A program made the position numbers and the translations under genes. This document shows positions 37,064 through 47,163 of a stretch of 64,000 nt of DNA, piece by piece (within the stretch, counting starts at the first letter, position 1; each line of letters opens with the position of its first letter). The notes under the pieces are model-generated. The model was not told the DNA's origin and did not search any database. It saw nothing but the letters and a program-made list of their open reading frames with translations. Location of the stretch: the NCBI GenBank assembly GCA_944354125.1, contig CALVPT010000007.1, forward strand, positions 22,533-86,532. The letters are read 5' to 3'. Source of the stretch: an uncultured Clostridia bacterium. GTDB taxonomy: Bacteria; Bacillota; Clostridia; Christensenellales; Borkfalkiaceae.

Positions 37064-38038
37064 TTACTTATCCTCGGTAATTTCCCTGAGGAATTCCTCA
37101 TAGTCCTCTCTGCCTGCCTTTAAAAAATCAATGGCGGCATACGGGTGCACGTTGCGAAGCCCCGTGAGAAGATAGGGCACGTCATACCCCCACTCCACTC
37201 CGCTCTTTTTAAGCGGCGTCATATGCTCGCGCACGAACTCAAGCACAGGCTCTATTCTGTACTTCGGATTCCTGAGATAACCTATGAGCGATTCGAGATA
37301 GCAATTGCCCGCACCCCTGCCTATTCCGCTGACAGTAGCGTCGAGATATTCCACGCCCTTTGAATATGCCGCGATGGTATTAGCGAATGCCAACTGCTGA
37401 TTATTGTGCGCGTGCACGCCCAGCTTTTTGCCGTACTTATATGCCGTTTCGCCGTACAGGTCGCAGACCCTTAAGATGTCGTCGGGATAGAGCGAGCCGA
37501 AGCTGTCGACGATATAAATGACGTCGACGGGCGACTTTGCGATGACTTCGAGCGCGCCCTTAAGCGTGCTTACGTCGTTTTTTGAAATAGCCATTATGTT
37601 GCAGGTGGTGAAATAGCCCATCTTATTGCAGTACTCGACCATCCCGGCCGCCTCCTCAATCTGATGGCAATAAGAGGCTATGCGGTATACGTCTATGACC
37701 GACTCGCTCACGGGCAGAACCTCGCACTTCAGGTCCACCCTGCCAACGTCCGACATAACGGCTATCTTCATGTTCGTGGCGTTTTCGCCGACGACGGCGC
37801 GTATTGCGTCCTCATCGCAGAACTTCCACTCGCCGAACTTGTTGACGTCGAACATCTTTTTTGAGACCTTGTAGCCGAATTCCATTATGTCGACGCCCGC
37901 CGCGAGATTGGCCCTGTAAAGCGCATCCGCAAATCCGCGGGGGAAACGGAACGAGTTGACTATTCCTCCGTCGCGCAGAGTCGCGTCCACTATCTTTACA
38001 TCACTGTCCGCGTTAAGTTTTTTTACGTGCTCTGACAT
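37064..38038 (-). CDS. DRE-TIM metallolyase (4-hydroxy-2-oxovalerate aldolase / HMG-CoA lyase-like)
   Basis: A 324-residue TIM barrel of the DRE-TIM family: KIVDATLRDGGIVNSFRF (the DRE metal/catalytic motif reads LRDGG), VYIVDSFGSLYPDDI-type strand 6, GVHAHNNQQLAFANTIAA (His-x-His metal ligands), and SGIGRGAGNCYLESLIGYL. This resembles DmpG/BphI aldolases more than citramalate synthases. No partner dehydrogenase or CoA gene is adjacent, so substrate and pathway are unknown. AGAGGAAG precedes the ATG at 38038; the longer frame would run through the promoter. Confidence 0.8.
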   Translation of the reverse strand: MSEHVKKLNADSDVKIVDATLRDGGIVNSFRFPRGFADALYRANLAAGVDIMEFGYKVSKKMFDVNKFGEWKFCDEDAIRAVVGENATNMKIAVMSDVGRVDLKCEVLPVSESVIDVYRIASYCHQIEEAAGMVEYCNKMGYFTTCNIMAISKNDVSTLKGALEVIAKSPVDVIYIVDSFGSLYPDDILRVCDLYGETAYKYGKKLGVHAHNNQQLAFANTIAAYSKGVEYLDATVSGIGRGAGNCYLESLIGYLRNPKYRIEPVLEFVREHMTPLKKSGVEWGYDVPYLLTGLRNVHPYAAIDFLKAGREDYEEFLREITEDK

Positions 38039-38070
38039 ATTTCTTCCTCTTGCAATGTATAATCCTGCAT

Positions 38071-38100
38071 ATTCTACCACATGCGTAGGCAGACTGTCAA
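38071..38100 (-). promoter_or_regulatory. Promoter for the aldolase gene
   Basis: -35 TTGACA (38095-38100), 18-bp spacer, -10 TAGAAT (38071-38076). Confidence 0.65.
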
Positions 38101-38272
38101 ATGCATTACGGTCGGAGCGTTGCCGACGCCCGAGCGGCTGCCCGAAATGTGCTGTAATAGCTACATATGACAAAACATTTGAATGTAATTTTTTGCCATT
38201 ATCCCCATTGTCGGAGGCAAAAAAATTTCACCTTATTTTCCCACAAGCGACAGATAAATGACATATACGATA

Positions 38273-38301
38273 TTGAAAAAAAATCATAAAGATGATATAA
38301 T
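38273..38301 (+). promoter_or_regulatory. Promoter of the ABC/FtsX operon
   Basis: -35 TTGAAA (38273-38278), 17-bp spacer, -10 TATAAT (38296-38301). AGGGG precedes the first ATG. Confidence 0.75.
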
Positions 38302-38353
38302 TGGTAATGAAAAAAGCCACCAAAGACGGTGAAACAAATAGGGGAATTATTAT

Positions 38354-39055
38354 ATGAGTTATCTGACCCTTGACAAAGTATGCAAACAGTACAAGAGCGG
38401 CGACATATGCGTCGACGCGCTCAAAGACGTTTCCTTCTCGCTCGAGGACGGGGAATTCGTCGTCGTGCTCGGCTCCAGCGGCGCGGGCAAGACAACGCTT
38501 TTGAATCTCCTGGGCGGAATGGACAGCGCGACGTCGGGAAAAATCATACTCGACGGAAAGGACGTGACGGCGCTGAATAAGCGCGGACTTACTAACTACC
38601 GCAGAAACGACGTCGGTTTCGTGTTCCAGTTCTACAACCTCATGCCCAACCTGACCGCGCTGGAAAACGTGGAAATTGCCATAGAGATTTGCAAAGGGGC
38701 GCGCAACCCCAAGGAAGTGCTTGCCGAGGTAGGCCTCGGCGACAGAATGAAGAACTTCCCCTCCCAGCTTTCGGGCGGCGAACAGCAGCGCGTTTCGATT
38801 GCGAGAGCGCTCGCCAAAAACCCCAAGCTGCTGCTTTGCGACGAGCCGACGGGTGCGCTCGACTACGTGACGGGCAAGATAATATTGAAGCTTCTGCACG
38901 ACGTCTCCAAGGAGCAGAAAAAGCCCGTAATTATAGTAACGCATAACGCCGCGCTCAAGGACATGGCGGACAAAGTCATACATATAAAGAGCGGACGCGT
39001 CGAATATATTGAAATAAACAGAACGCCCACGCCCATTGAGGAGATTGAGTGGTGA
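38354..39055 (+). CDS. ABC ATPase of a MacB/LolD-type exporter
   Basis: A 233-residue ATPase of the LolD/MacB/YknY group. Walker A is GSSGAGKTT, the signature is [14 protein letters not shown], Walker B is [12 protein letters not shown], and the H-loop is VTHN. The Q-loop [18 protein letters not shown] is typical of the group. It pairs with the FtsX-domain permease, which overlaps its stop. Such mechanotransmission systems export peptides or lipoproteins, or resist antimicrobial peptides. Confidence 0.92.
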   Translation: MSYLTLDKVCKQYKSGDICVDALKDVSFSLEDGEFVVVLGSSGAGKTTLLNLLGGMDSATSGKIILDGKDVTALNKRGLTNYRRNDVGFVFQFYNLMPNLTALENVEIAIEICKGARNPKEVLAEVGLGDRMKNFPSQLSGGEQQRVSIARALAKNPKLLLCDEPTGALDYVTGKIILKLLHDVSKEQKKPVIIVTHNAALKDMADKVIHIKSGRVEYIEINRTPTPIEEIEW

Positions 39056-41088
39056 AAACCTATCTTAAGACTTTATGGCGAATGTTTGAACGCCATATAA
39101 CGCGACTTATATCGATAATTCTGATGGTCGTAGTAAGCGTCGGACTGACGGCAGGCATAGGCATGGCAACCGATAAGATAAACGATTCGCTTGCCGAATA
39201 CTATGACGACCGCAACGTCAGCGACATAATCCTCATGAACGAGGAGGGCGCGTTCACCGATGAGGATATAGGCCTTATGACCGACCGCTACGGCGAGGAA
39301 AACGTCACCGTGGGCGGACTTATCGAGTTCGAAGTAAAGGACGGCAAAGCCGAAGTCGACGGGTCTGAGCTTACCTTTACGGGCGTGCCCGACGGCATAG
39401 TGCGCGTATATATCTTCGACGGCGGCTCGCCCGAAGACCTTACGCAGAACAAGCCCGAAAACATAGTAAAATACGACACCTCGGCAAACCCCGACGCTCT
39501 GACGGTATATGCCGAAAGGCCGTCTAACCAGCTTGCCTCCTACGAAGAGGGCGCGACTTTCACCCTCTCCACAGTCATAAACACGACCCAAAAAATAACG
39601 CAGGATACCCCCATCGGTCCCATGGAGCTGGACGCCGATCTGACGCTGAACGTCAACCAGAGCTATGTGCTCGGCGGAACGCTTTTGAATCCCCTGCACA
39701 TGGCGACGAGGGACGACCCCAGCTATACTGACGACCCCGCCTCCGACGACGAAAACGACATGCTCGACCTGACGGCGATATTCTACGTGTTCGGCAACCT
39801 GATAGACACGACCGCCGACGGCACGGCGACGGTCACCATGGGCGAAAACACCTTCACGCAGGAGATTTCGGACCAGGCCGTGACGATTGGCGCACAAGAG
39901 CTTAAAAACCAGGCGTATATACGCTTCAACACGCAGGACGCGCTCTTTTCGCTGGGCTATGACGGTGCGCTCGAAAACGAGGTTGCCGCACTGAAGTCCA
40001 TGACATTTTCGGCGGATACAGAGATTCTTACCCTGCACGAGAACTTCTCCTTCGAGTCGTTCAGGGAATATGCGAACAAGATACTCGGCATAGGCTATGT
40101 AATGATGGTCGTATTCCTGTTCGTCACCGTGCTCGTCGTGCTTTCGACGATGACACGACTCTTAGACGAGGAGAGAGGACAGATTGCATGCCTGATGACG
40201 CTGGGCTACTCCCCCTCGCTCATAATCTTCAAATATCTGCTGTTTGCGGCGATAGGCACGCTGATCGGCGGATTTGCCGCATACTTTGCAGGGCTTGGAC
40301 TGTCGTGGATAATATACATCAACTTTGAATGGAACTTCGTGCTTCCTCCCTACTCGGCAAACGTCGTGATGGTATTCTATACCATTACATTTGCGATAAT
40401 ACTGGTCTCCACCCTCGTAGCGACGATAATTGCAGGTTACAGGCTGACCAGTCAGCCGCCTGCAGAGCTGCTAAGACCCAAGGCGCCCAAGGCAGGCAAG
40501 ACGGTATTTCTGGAGAAGATGCCGCTCATATGGAACAGGCTTTCTTTCAAGTACAAGTCGACTATGCGAAACGTGCTGAGATTCTTCGTGCGGTTTTTGA
40601 TGACCGTCGTCGCCGTGGCGTTTTCGACGGCGCTGGTGCTTGCAGGTCTCGCCGTCCTTGACTGCTGTCTCTTCCAGGACATCGGCGGAGCGGCGATGAT
40701 AGGCGTGGCAATAATAGTGCTGGTATTTGCGGCTCTGCTCAACTTCGTCGTCATATATACGCTGACCAACATCAACATAAGCGAACGAGAGCGCGAGCTT
40801 GCCACCCTTATGGTGCTGGGCTATCACGACGGAGAAGTTGCGGGATACATCTTCCGCGAAATATATATAACCAGCTTTATCGGCATACTGTTCGGGTTGC
40901 CGCTCGGGTGCCTTTTGTGCCTGCTCATTTTCAAGGTAATGGGCTTCGGCTCGATTGCGGGAATGAACTGGTTCGTATGGGTGCTTGCGATAGTGCTTTC
41001 GGTAGTGTTCACCATACTCGTGACGCTCATGCTCAGGCGCAAGATAGTAAAGATAGACATGAACAACTCGCTTAAGGCGATAGAATAA
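39052..41088 (+). CDS. FtsX-family permease with large extracytoplasmic domain
   Basis: About 678 residues. An N-terminal membrane helix (about 15-37) is followed by a roughly 300-residue acidic extracytoplasmic domain (about 38-335). Then comes one FtsX core (about 340-460, three helices, with ERGQIACLMTLGYSP) and a second FtsX core near the C-terminus (about 510-670, with ERERELATLMVLGYHDGE). The start is GTG. The codon at 39052 overlaps the ATPase stop, and 39049 is an equal alternative. GAGGAG lies upstream. Confidence 0.88.
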   Translation: MKTYLKTLWRMFERHITRLISIILMVVVSVGLTAGIGMATDKINDSLAEYYDDRNVSDIILMNEEGAFTDEDIGLMTDRYGEENVTVGGLIEFEVKDGKAEVDGSELTFTGVPDGIVRVYIFDGGSPEDLTQNKPENIVKYDTSANPDALTVYAERPSNQLASYEEGATFTLSTVINTTQKITQDTPIGPMELDADLTLNVNQSYVLGGTLLNPLHMATRDDPSYTDDPASDDENDMLDLTAIFYVFGNLIDTTADGTATVTMGENTFTQEISDQAVTIGAQELKNQAYIRFNTQDALFSLGYDGALENEVAALKSMTFSADTEILTLHENFSFESFREYANKILGIGYVMMVVFLFVTVLVVLSTMTRLLDEERGQIACLMTLGYSPSLIIFKYLLFAAIGTLIGGFAAYFAGLGLSWIIYINFEWNFVLPPYSANVVMVFYTITFAIILVSTLVATIIAGYRLTSQPPAELLRPKAPKAGKTVFLEKMPLIWNRLSFKYKSTMRNVLRFFVRFLMTVVAVAFSTALVLAGLAVLDCCLFQDIGGAAMIGVAIIVLVFAALLNFVVIYTLTNINISERERELATLMVLGYHDGEVAGYIFREIYITSFIGILFGLPLGCLLCLLIFKVMGFGSIAGMNWFVWVLAIVLSVVFTILVTLMLRRKIVKIDMNNSLKAIE

Positions 41089-41106
41089 CCGAGGGATACA
41101 GGACAA

Positions 41107-41610
41107 ATGACTCAGCTTGAAAGGCGCGTCGCCGAGGCAATGATTGCACTCTATTCGGGCGACGCAAAGAGAATACAGCACTTCATAAAGGTAAACGCAT
41201 TTGCCAAGCTCATAGCCGAAGGCGAGGGCACGGACGAACGCACCAAGGAGATAATTTCGCTTGCAGCATACGTGCACGACATAGGCATTCACGAGAGCGA
41301 AAAAAAGTACGGCTCGGCAGACGGCAAATATCAGGAAATCGAAGGTCCCTCCCTTGCACGCGCCCTGCTTACGGAGTGCGGCGTCGACGGCGAGGCGATT
41401 GGGCGAATCTGCCACATAGTAGGCAAGCACCACACCTATACGGACATAGACGGCATCGACTATCAGATAATCGTAGAGGCCGACTTCATAGTCAACTGCT
41501 ACGAGGACGGCATATCTCAGGGCGGCGTTAGAAATGTTCTTGAAAAAATATTCAGAACGGAGAGCGGCAAAAAGCTGCTCGGCGAAAGCTTCCTGGAGCC
41601 CAGAAAATAA
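41107..41610 (+). CDS. HD-domain phosphohydrolase-like protein
   Basis: A 167-residue single HD domain. The first His lies in IQHFIKVNAFAKLI, the HD pair in AAYVHDIGIHESE, further His in ICHIVGKHHTY and the last Asp in VEADFIVNC, so the metal site looks complete. Substrate unknown; homologues act on nucleotides. It is 18 bp after the FtsX gene and probably co-transcribed. Confidence 0.85.
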   Translation: MTQLERRVAEAMIALYSGDAKRIQHFIKVNAFAKLIAEGEGTDERTKEIISLAAYVHDIGIHESEKKYGSADGKYQEIEGPSLARALLTECGVDGEAIGRICHIVGKHHTYTDIDGIDYQIIVEADFIVNCYEDGISQGGVRNVLEKIFRTESGKKLLGESFLEPRK

Positions 41611-41884
41611 GCGGCTCGAAATGCGGCGATATTGTCAGACGGCATCGTCTTAAACCAAGCCGCAATATAAAGCCCGTTGCGCGGCTTTGGACAGGAACAG
41701 ACCAGAACGCTGATTCAGCCAGCCTTATCAGATAACCATTTAGCACCCCATTATAATTTAAGGATGGCGCGGCGGTCTTTATGACCGCCGCGCCCCCCTG
41801 TTTGGCACATAAAACGCAACGACGACGTTAATTTTTAAGTACATATCGAATGTTTGAATTTAAAATAATGCGGAATTAAAAAAT
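41611..41884. other. Intergenic region with GC hairpin
   Basis: No gene seen. A 12-bp perfect hairpin GGCGCGGCGGTC/GACCGCCGCGCC (41766-41794, loop TTTAT) followed by CCCC may end the ABC/FtsX/HD transcript, but it lacks a T-tract. Confidence 0.45.
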
Positions 41885-41927
41885 CAGTGCCGCGCATCTC
41901 AATGATGCGCGGCACTGTATTTTTACG
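41885..41927. terminator. Bidirectional terminator downstream of proS
   Basis: A 14-bp stem CAGTGCCGCGCATC and its complement, 5-nt loop. It is followed by ATTTTTT on the minus strand and TATTTTT on the plus strand. Confidence 0.85.
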
Positions 41928-41941
41928 CGTTAAAATTATAA

Positions 41942-43369
41942 TCAATAAGCCCTTGCGAAGTATACGGTGTGCTTTGCCTTTTTGCCGCAGACGGCGCACG
42001 TCTCGTGCTCGAGATTTTCGGCGAACACTCTCGCGGATGCCGCGGTCGTCTCCTTTATCTTGTCCTCGCACTCCCTGCAGCCGCACCATCCGGCCTTGAC
42101 GAAGTTGCCGCCTTCGACGCCATTAAGGATGCCGTCGAGGTCCTCAGCGCGGACAATCTTCTTGTCCCTTCTTACCCTTGCGCTCTCGAGCATATTCTTC
42201 TGAATGTCGTCGAGGAGGGCGACGACCGTCTGCGCGACGCCTGCCCTTGCGCTTTCGCCCTTTTCGCACTTATCCCTGCGGAAGATAACAACGTTGCCCG
42301 CCGCGAGATCTCTGGGACCTACTTCTATTCTTACGGGAACGCCCTTCATCTCCCACTCGTTGAACTTCCAGCCGGGAGAATTGTCGGTATTGTCGAACAC
42401 TACCCTAACGCCTGCCGCCTCGAGTTCGGACTTAATCTCCTCGCACGCTTCGATTACGCCGCCCTTCTTTGCGGCTATGGGAACGATTACCGCCTGTACG
42501 GGCGCAACCTTGGGAGGAAGCACAAGTCCCCTCTCGTCGCCGTGAGCCATTATTATTGCGCCTATGAGTCGCGTGGACACGCCCCAGCTGGTCGTGTAGC
42601 CGTACTTCAATACGCCGTCCTTGTCGAGATACTTTATTTCGAACGCCTTGGAGAAGTTCTGTCCGAGATAGTGCGAGGTGCCTGCCTGAAGGCTCTTGCC
42701 GTCCTTCATCATTGCCTCCATTCCGTATGTCGCAACCGCGCCTGCAAACTTTTCCTTTTCGGTCTTTCTGCCGCAGATTACGGGAATTGCAAGTACATTC
42801 TCGGCAAATTCCTTATACACGCCGAGCATCTTCATGGTCTCCGCCTCTGCCTCCTCCTCGGTGGCGTGAACGGTATGACCCTCCTGCCAGAGGAATTCCG
42901 ACGTGCGGAGGAAAGGACGGGTGGTCTTTTCCCAGCGCATTACGTTTGCCCACTGGTTTATGAGTATGGGCAGATCCCTGTACGACTGTATCCACTTGGC
43001 ATACATGGTGCCTATTATGGTCTCCGACGTGGGACGGATTGCGAGAGGTTCGGCAAGCTGTTCGCCGCCTGCGTGGGTAACCACCGCAACTTCGGGCGCA
43101 AAGCCCTCGACGTGCTCCGCCTCCTTGGTGAAAAAGCTCATGGGAATGAGCAGGGGGAAATATGCGTTGGAGTGACCCGTCGCCTTGAAGCGCGCGTCGA
43201 GCTCTTTCTGAATATTTTCCCATATCGCATAGCCGTAGGGACGGATTACCATTGTGCCCTTTACGGGACCGTAATCTACAAGCTGAGTCTTAATGACTAC
43301 GTCGGTGTACCACTGCGGAAAGTTGGTCTCGATATCCGCAAGATTTTCTACAAAAGTGTCTTTTGCCAT
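41942..43369 (-). CDS. proS: Prolyl-tRNA synthetase, archaeal/eukaryotic type
   Basis: A class II synthetase. Motif 1 is in KGTMVIRPYGYAIWENI, motif 2 in RWEKTTRPFLRTSEFLWQEGHT, and motif 3 around GVSTRLIGAIIMAHGDERG. An anticodon-binding domain follows, then the C-terminal zinc domain (WCGCRECEDKI and CAVCGK). It lacks the INS editing domain of bacterial-type ProRS. At 475 residues it matches the short form common in Clostridia. Confidence 0.95.
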   Translation of the reverse strand: MAKDTFVENLADIETNFPQWYTDVVIKTQLVDYGPVKGTMVIRPYGYAIWENIQKELDARFKATGHSNAYFPLLIPMSFFTKEAEHVEGFAPEVAVVTHAGGEQLAEPLAIRPTSETIIGTMYAKWIQSYRDLPILINQWANVMRWEKTTRPFLRTSEFLWQEGHTVHATEEEAEAETMKMLGVYKEFAENVLAIPVICGRKTEKEKFAGAVATYGMEAMMKDGKSLQAGTSHYLGQNFSKAFEIKYLDKDGVLKYGYTTSWGVSTRLIGAIIMAHGDERGLVLPPKVAPVQAVIVPIAAKKGGVIEACEEIKSELEAAGVRVVFDNTDNSPGWKFNEWEMKGVPVRIEVGPRDLAAGNVVIFRRDKCEKGESARAGVAQTVVALLDDIQKNMLESARVRRDKKIVRAEDLDGILNGVEGGNFVKAGWCGCRECEDKIKETTAASARVFAENLEHETCAVCGKKAKHTVYFARAY

Positions 43370-43499
43370 ATTCTGCCCTTTTCAAATTTATGATTTTTCG
43401 CTAAGATTATAACACACGCCGCATCAAAAATAAAGTGATTTGCTTATGCTATTCAAAAATAAATAAGTCAAAGCAAAATCAAAAAAAGCCGTCATTTAG

Positions 43500-43528
43500 T
43501 TGTATTGACGGGCAAAATAATGTATAAT
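43500..43528 (+). promoter_or_regulatory. Promoter giving a near-leaderless message
   Basis: -35 TTGTAT (43500-43505), 17-bp spacer, -10 TATAAT (43523-43528). The ATG is only 9 nt after the -10, leaving at most a 3-nt leader. Confidence 0.6.
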
Positions 43529-43537
43529 AAAGACACT

Positions 43538-45046
43538 ATGAGCAATCTAACGTACAGAAATCTTAAGAGCGGAACGGACGTCAGGGGATATGCCGTGGCA
43601 AGCCGCGAGCACGAGGTCACGCTGACCAGCTCCGCCGTATACGACATTACGGGGGCTTTTTTGAAGTGGCTCTCGGCAAAATCGGGCAAGACCAAACTTA
43701 AAATCGCCGTCGGTCACGACGTCAGAATTTCCTGCCCCACAATACTCTTTTCGCTTAAACATTCGGCGCTGAACAGCGGAGCGGATGTAATGTGCTGCGG
43801 ACTGTGCTCCACCCCTTCTATGTTCATGCTGCTCAAGGACGGAGGCTATGACCTGGACGCGTCCATAATGATAACCGCCTCCCACCTGCCCTACGACAGG
43901 AACGGACTTAAGTTCTTTACGCCCGAGGGCGGACTTGAGGGCGACGACATATCCGAAATACTTTCCATGGCGGAAAACAGGGAGAGAATCGAGGGCGGCA
44001 AGGGCACCTTTACGGAGATATCCTATCTCGACAGATACTGCGACGGACTTGTCTCCCTGGTGAGGGGCGCGTGCGGTTCCGATACCCCCCTTAAGGGCAA
44101 GAGAATAATAGTAGACGCCGGCAACGGCGCGGGCGGATTCTTCACCGACAAGGTACTGAAGCCGCTGGGCGCGGACACGACGGGCAGCCAGTTCTTAGAG
44201 CCCGACGGATATTTCCCCAACCACATCCCCAACCCCGAGGACAAGGAGGCGATTTTAAGCCTCAAGCGCGCGGTGCTCGCCTCGGGCGCTAACCTCGGCA
44301 TAATATTCGACACCGACGTCGACAGGGCTGGTCTTGTCGACTCCGAGGGCAACGAACTCAACAGAAACCGCCTTATCGCTCTGACCGCGGCGACGCTCGA
44401 CGACAAAGAGGCGAGCATAGTCACCGACAGCGTGACTAGCGACGGACTTGCAAAGTTCCTGAAAGAGCGCGGATACAGACACATAAGGTTTAAGAGAGGA
44501 TATAAACACGTCATAGACGAGGCTGTACGCCGCAACAAGCTCGGCGAAAACTGCCCCCTCGCGATGGAGACGAGCGGTCACGCCGCATTCAGGGACAACT
44601 ACTTCCTCGACGACGGCGCATACCTCGTATGCCGCCTTCTGATTGCAATGGCAAAACAGGCTAAAAAGGGCGAAAAGCTCATCTCCCTCATCTCCACTCT
44701 CGAGACTCCCGAGGAAGAGGACGAAATAAGGCTCAAGTTTTCCGCCGCGTCTGTAAACTTCCGCACGGAGGGTCAGAGGGTAATAGACGAGATAACCCAC
44801 TTTGCCCGAAAGGACAGCCACATAACCGTAGCCCCCGACAACTATGAGGGCGTAAGGCTGAGCTTCGACGAGGCAAGCGGCGACGGCTGGGCGCTCCTCA
44901 GAATGAGCGTTCACGACCCCGTGATGCCCCTCAACTTCGAGAGCCGCGTAAAGGGCGGAAACGTCAGAATGGCAAAATACTTCTACTCGATTTTAAGGAA
45001 ATATCCCTTCCTCGACCTTACGGCAATAGAAAAATTTATAGGATGA
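43538..45046 (+). CDS. Phosphomannomutase/phosphoglucomutase (alpha-D-phosphohexomutase)
   Basis: A four-domain phosphohexomutase of 502 residues. The catalytic Ser is in TASHLPYDRNGLKFF, the metal loop is FDTDVDRAG, the sugar-binding loop is METSGHAAF, and the phosphate-binding domain 4 has RTEGQRVIDEI. ManB/CpsG-like; glucose versus mannose specificity is not readable. I start at the ATG at 43538 because the -10 box lies just before it; an in-frame upstream codon lies within the promoter. Confidence 0.9.
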   Translation: MSNLTYRNLKSGTDVRGYAVASREHEVTLTSSAVYDITGAFLKWLSAKSGKTKLKIAVGHDVRISCPTILFSLKHSALNSGADVMCCGLCSTPSMFMLLKDGGYDLDASIMITASHLPYDRNGLKFFTPEGGLEGDDISEILSMAENRERIEGGKGTFTEISYLDRYCDGLVSLVRGACGSDTPLKGKRIIVDAGNGAGGFFTDKVLKPLGADTTGSQFLEPDGYFPNHIPNPEDKEAILSLKRAVLASGANLGIIFDTDVDRAGLVDSEGNELNRNRLIALTAATLDDKEASIVTDSVTSDGLAKFLKERGYRHIRFKRGYKHVIDEAVRRNKLGENCPLAMETSGHAAFRDNYFLDDGAYLVCRLLIAMAKQAKKGEKLISLISTLETPEEEDEIRLKFSAASVNFRTEGQRVIDEITHFARKDSHITVAPDNYEGVRLSFDEASGDGWALLRMSVHDPVMPLNFESRVKGGNVRMAKYFYSILRKYPFLDLTAIEKFIG

Positions 45047-45104
45047 TTCGGCTAAAGCGCAGCAAAGCGCGCGGCCGCACATAATACTTTAAGGAGAAAC
45101 AAAA

Positions 45105-47099
45105 ATGTCAGTTCAGCAGAAAAGCGTTGACGCAATCAGGATTCTCTCGGCAGAGGCCATAGAGAAGGCAAAATCGGGTCACCCCGGCATATGCATGGGC
45201 GCGGCTCCCATCGGATATGAATTATTCGCAGACTTTCTCAATTACAGCTACAAAAACCCCAAGTGGGACAACCGCGACAGATTCATTCTTTCGGCAGGTC
45301 ACGGCTCTGCAATGCTCTATTCGCTTTTGCACCTCTTCGGCTATGACGTGACCAAGGAAGACCTTATGGCTTTCCGTCAGCTCGGCTCCAGGACGCCCGG
45401 ACACCCCGAATACGGCAGGACGGACGGCGTAGAGACCTCTACCGGTCCCCTCGGCCAGGGCATTGCCAACGCCGTCGGCATGGCGGTTGCGGAAGCTCAC
45501 CTTGCCGCCCTTTTCAACAAGCCCGGCTATGACATAGTCGACCACTACACCTATGTGCTCTGCGGTGACGGCTGCCTTGAGGAGGGCATAAGCTATGAGG
45601 CGTGCTCCTTTGCAGGCACCCAGAAGCTCGGCAAGCTCATCCTCCTGTACGACAGCAACAACATAACCATAGAGGGCGACATAAAGACGACTTTCAGCGA
45701 GGACGTAGCAACGCGCTTCATTGCGCAGGGCTGGCAGGTTATACGCGTAGACGACGCAACTAACCTGGCTGCGCTTAAGATTGCAATCGAGCGCGCAAAG
45801 AGCGACCTTACCCGCCCCTCGCTCGTAATATGCAAAACCAAGATAGGACACGGTTCCCCCCTCGAGAACACGGCTGCCTGCCACGGCGCTCCCCTCGGCG
45901 AGAGCAACCTTGCAAAGGCAAAGGAAAACCTCGGCTGGACGAGCGACCCCTTCGAAGTTCCCGACGAAGTAAAGGCGCACTGCCTTGCGATAGCCGAGGA
46001 AAAATGCGCGGCAGAACAGCGCTGGAACGCACTCTTTGCTTCCTATGAGAGCAACTATCCCCTGCTTGCAGCGCAGTACAAGCAGTTCATGAGCGGCGCA
46101 ACCCCCGACTTCAACGCAATAGACGGACTTTCCGACTTTAACAAGCCCGAGGCAACCAGAAGCTGCGGCGGCAAGATAATCAACCTTGTAGCCAAGGTTT
46201 CTCCCAACCTCATGTCCGGCTCTGCCGACCTCGCCCCCTCCACCAAGACGGAAATAAAGGGCAGCGAATACTTCTCGCCCGAACACAGAGAGGGCTGCAA
46301 CATTCAGTTCGGCATAAGGGAACACGCAATGTCGGCAATATGCAACGGCATTCAGATTCACGGCGGTCTGCGCGCAATCTGCTCGACATTCTTCTCCTTC
46401 GTCGACTACATGAAGGCAGGCATCAGAATGAGCGCGCTTATGAGTCTGCCCGTAACATATGTAATGACGCACGATTCCATAGGCGTAGGCGAGGACGGCC
46501 CCACCCATCAGCCCATGGAGCAGCTGGTAATGATGCGCTCTTTGCCCAACGTCAACGTATTCCGTCCCTGCGACGGCAGGGAGACTGCGGCGGCATATAT
46601 TTCGGCATTCACCGCAAAAAATCCCACCGTCATAGTCGAGTCCAGACAGAATCTGCCCGCATATGAAAATACGGGATTGCAGGCGCTCAAGGGCGCATAC
46701 GTGCTCGACGACTGCAAGGGTCAGCCCGACGTATTGCTCATTGCCACGGGTTCGGAAGTAGAACTGTGCATGGACGCAAAGAAACTGCTCGAGGCAGACG
46801 GCATAAAGGCAAGAGTCATCTCTATGCCCTGCATGGAGCTCTTTGAGGCTCAGAGCGAGGAATACCGCGACAGCGTTATACCCAAGAACGTAAAGGCAAG
46901 AGTCTGCGTGGAGGCTGCAAGCCACTATTCGTGGTACAAGTACTGCAGGGACTACGGCGAACTTGTAACCATGACGTCCTTCGGTACTTCGGGTCCCGCA
47001 AAGCAGCTCTTCGAATACTTCGGCTTTACCGCAGCCAACGTTGCGGCAAAGGCAAAACTCTCCATCGAGAACGTAAAGCTCGACAGAGCCAGCCACTGA
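45105..47099 (+). CDS. tkt: Transketolase
   Basis: A ThDP-dependent two-carbon transferase of the pentose phosphate pathway. 664 residues, full length. ThDP binding shows in GHGSAMLYSLLHLFGYD and GDGCLEEGISYE (Gly-Asp-Gly motif). The second domain has QFGIREHAM and THDSIGVGEDGPTHQP, and the C-terminal domain is complete. AAGGAG lies 9 nt before the ATG. It is 58 bp downstream of the hexomutase and possibly read from it. Confidence 0.97.
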   Translation: MSVQQKSVDAIRILSAEAIEKAKSGHPGICMGAAPIGYELFADFLNYSYKNPKWDNRDRFILSAGHGSAMLYSLLHLFGYDVTKEDLMAFRQLGSRTPGHPEYGRTDGVETSTGPLGQGIANAVGMAVAEAHLAALFNKPGYDIVDHYTYVLCGDGCLEEGISYEACSFAGTQKLGKLILLYDSNNITIEGDIKTTFSEDVATRFIAQGWQVIRVDDATNLAALKIAIERAKSDLTRPSLVICKTKIGHGSPLENTAACHGAPLGESNLAKAKENLGWTSDPFEVPDEVKAHCLAIAEEKCAAEQRWNALFASYESNYPLLAAQYKQFMSGATPDFNAIDGLSDFNKPEATRSCGGKIINLVAKVSPNLMSGSADLAPSTKTEIKGSEYFSPEHREGCNIQFGIREHAMSAICNGIQIHGGLRAICSTFFSFVDYMKAGIRMSALMSLPVTYVMTHDSIGVGEDGPTHQPMEQLVMMRSLPNVNVFRPCDGRETAAAYISAFTAKNPTVIVESRQNLPAYENTGLQALKGAYVLDDCKGQPDVLLIATGSEVELCMDAKKLLEADGIKARVISMPCMELFEAQSEEYRDSVIPKNVKARVCVEAASHYSWYKYCRDYGELVTMTSFGTSGPAKQLFEYFGFTAANVAAKAKLSIENVKLDRASH

Positions 47100-47122
47100 T
47101 TTGCACTTAATTGAAAACGCTA

Positions 47123-47163
47123 GGGCGGCATCGGAAAAATTTTCCGATGCCGCCCGTTTTTTT
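47123..47163 (+). terminator. Terminator of tkt
   Basis: A stem of about 15 bp, GGGCGGCATCGGAAA and its complement, then GTTTTTTT. Confidence 0.92.

Noticed and set aside
45222..47096. A 624-codon open frame antisense to transketolase
   Set aside because: It is a shadow of codon bias in a GC-rich gene: no Shine-Dalgarno, no protein-like pattern, and tkt on the other strand is certain. The same holds for the 474-codon frame antisense to proS and for the long frames opposite guaA, guaB, the ABC exporter and rluD.
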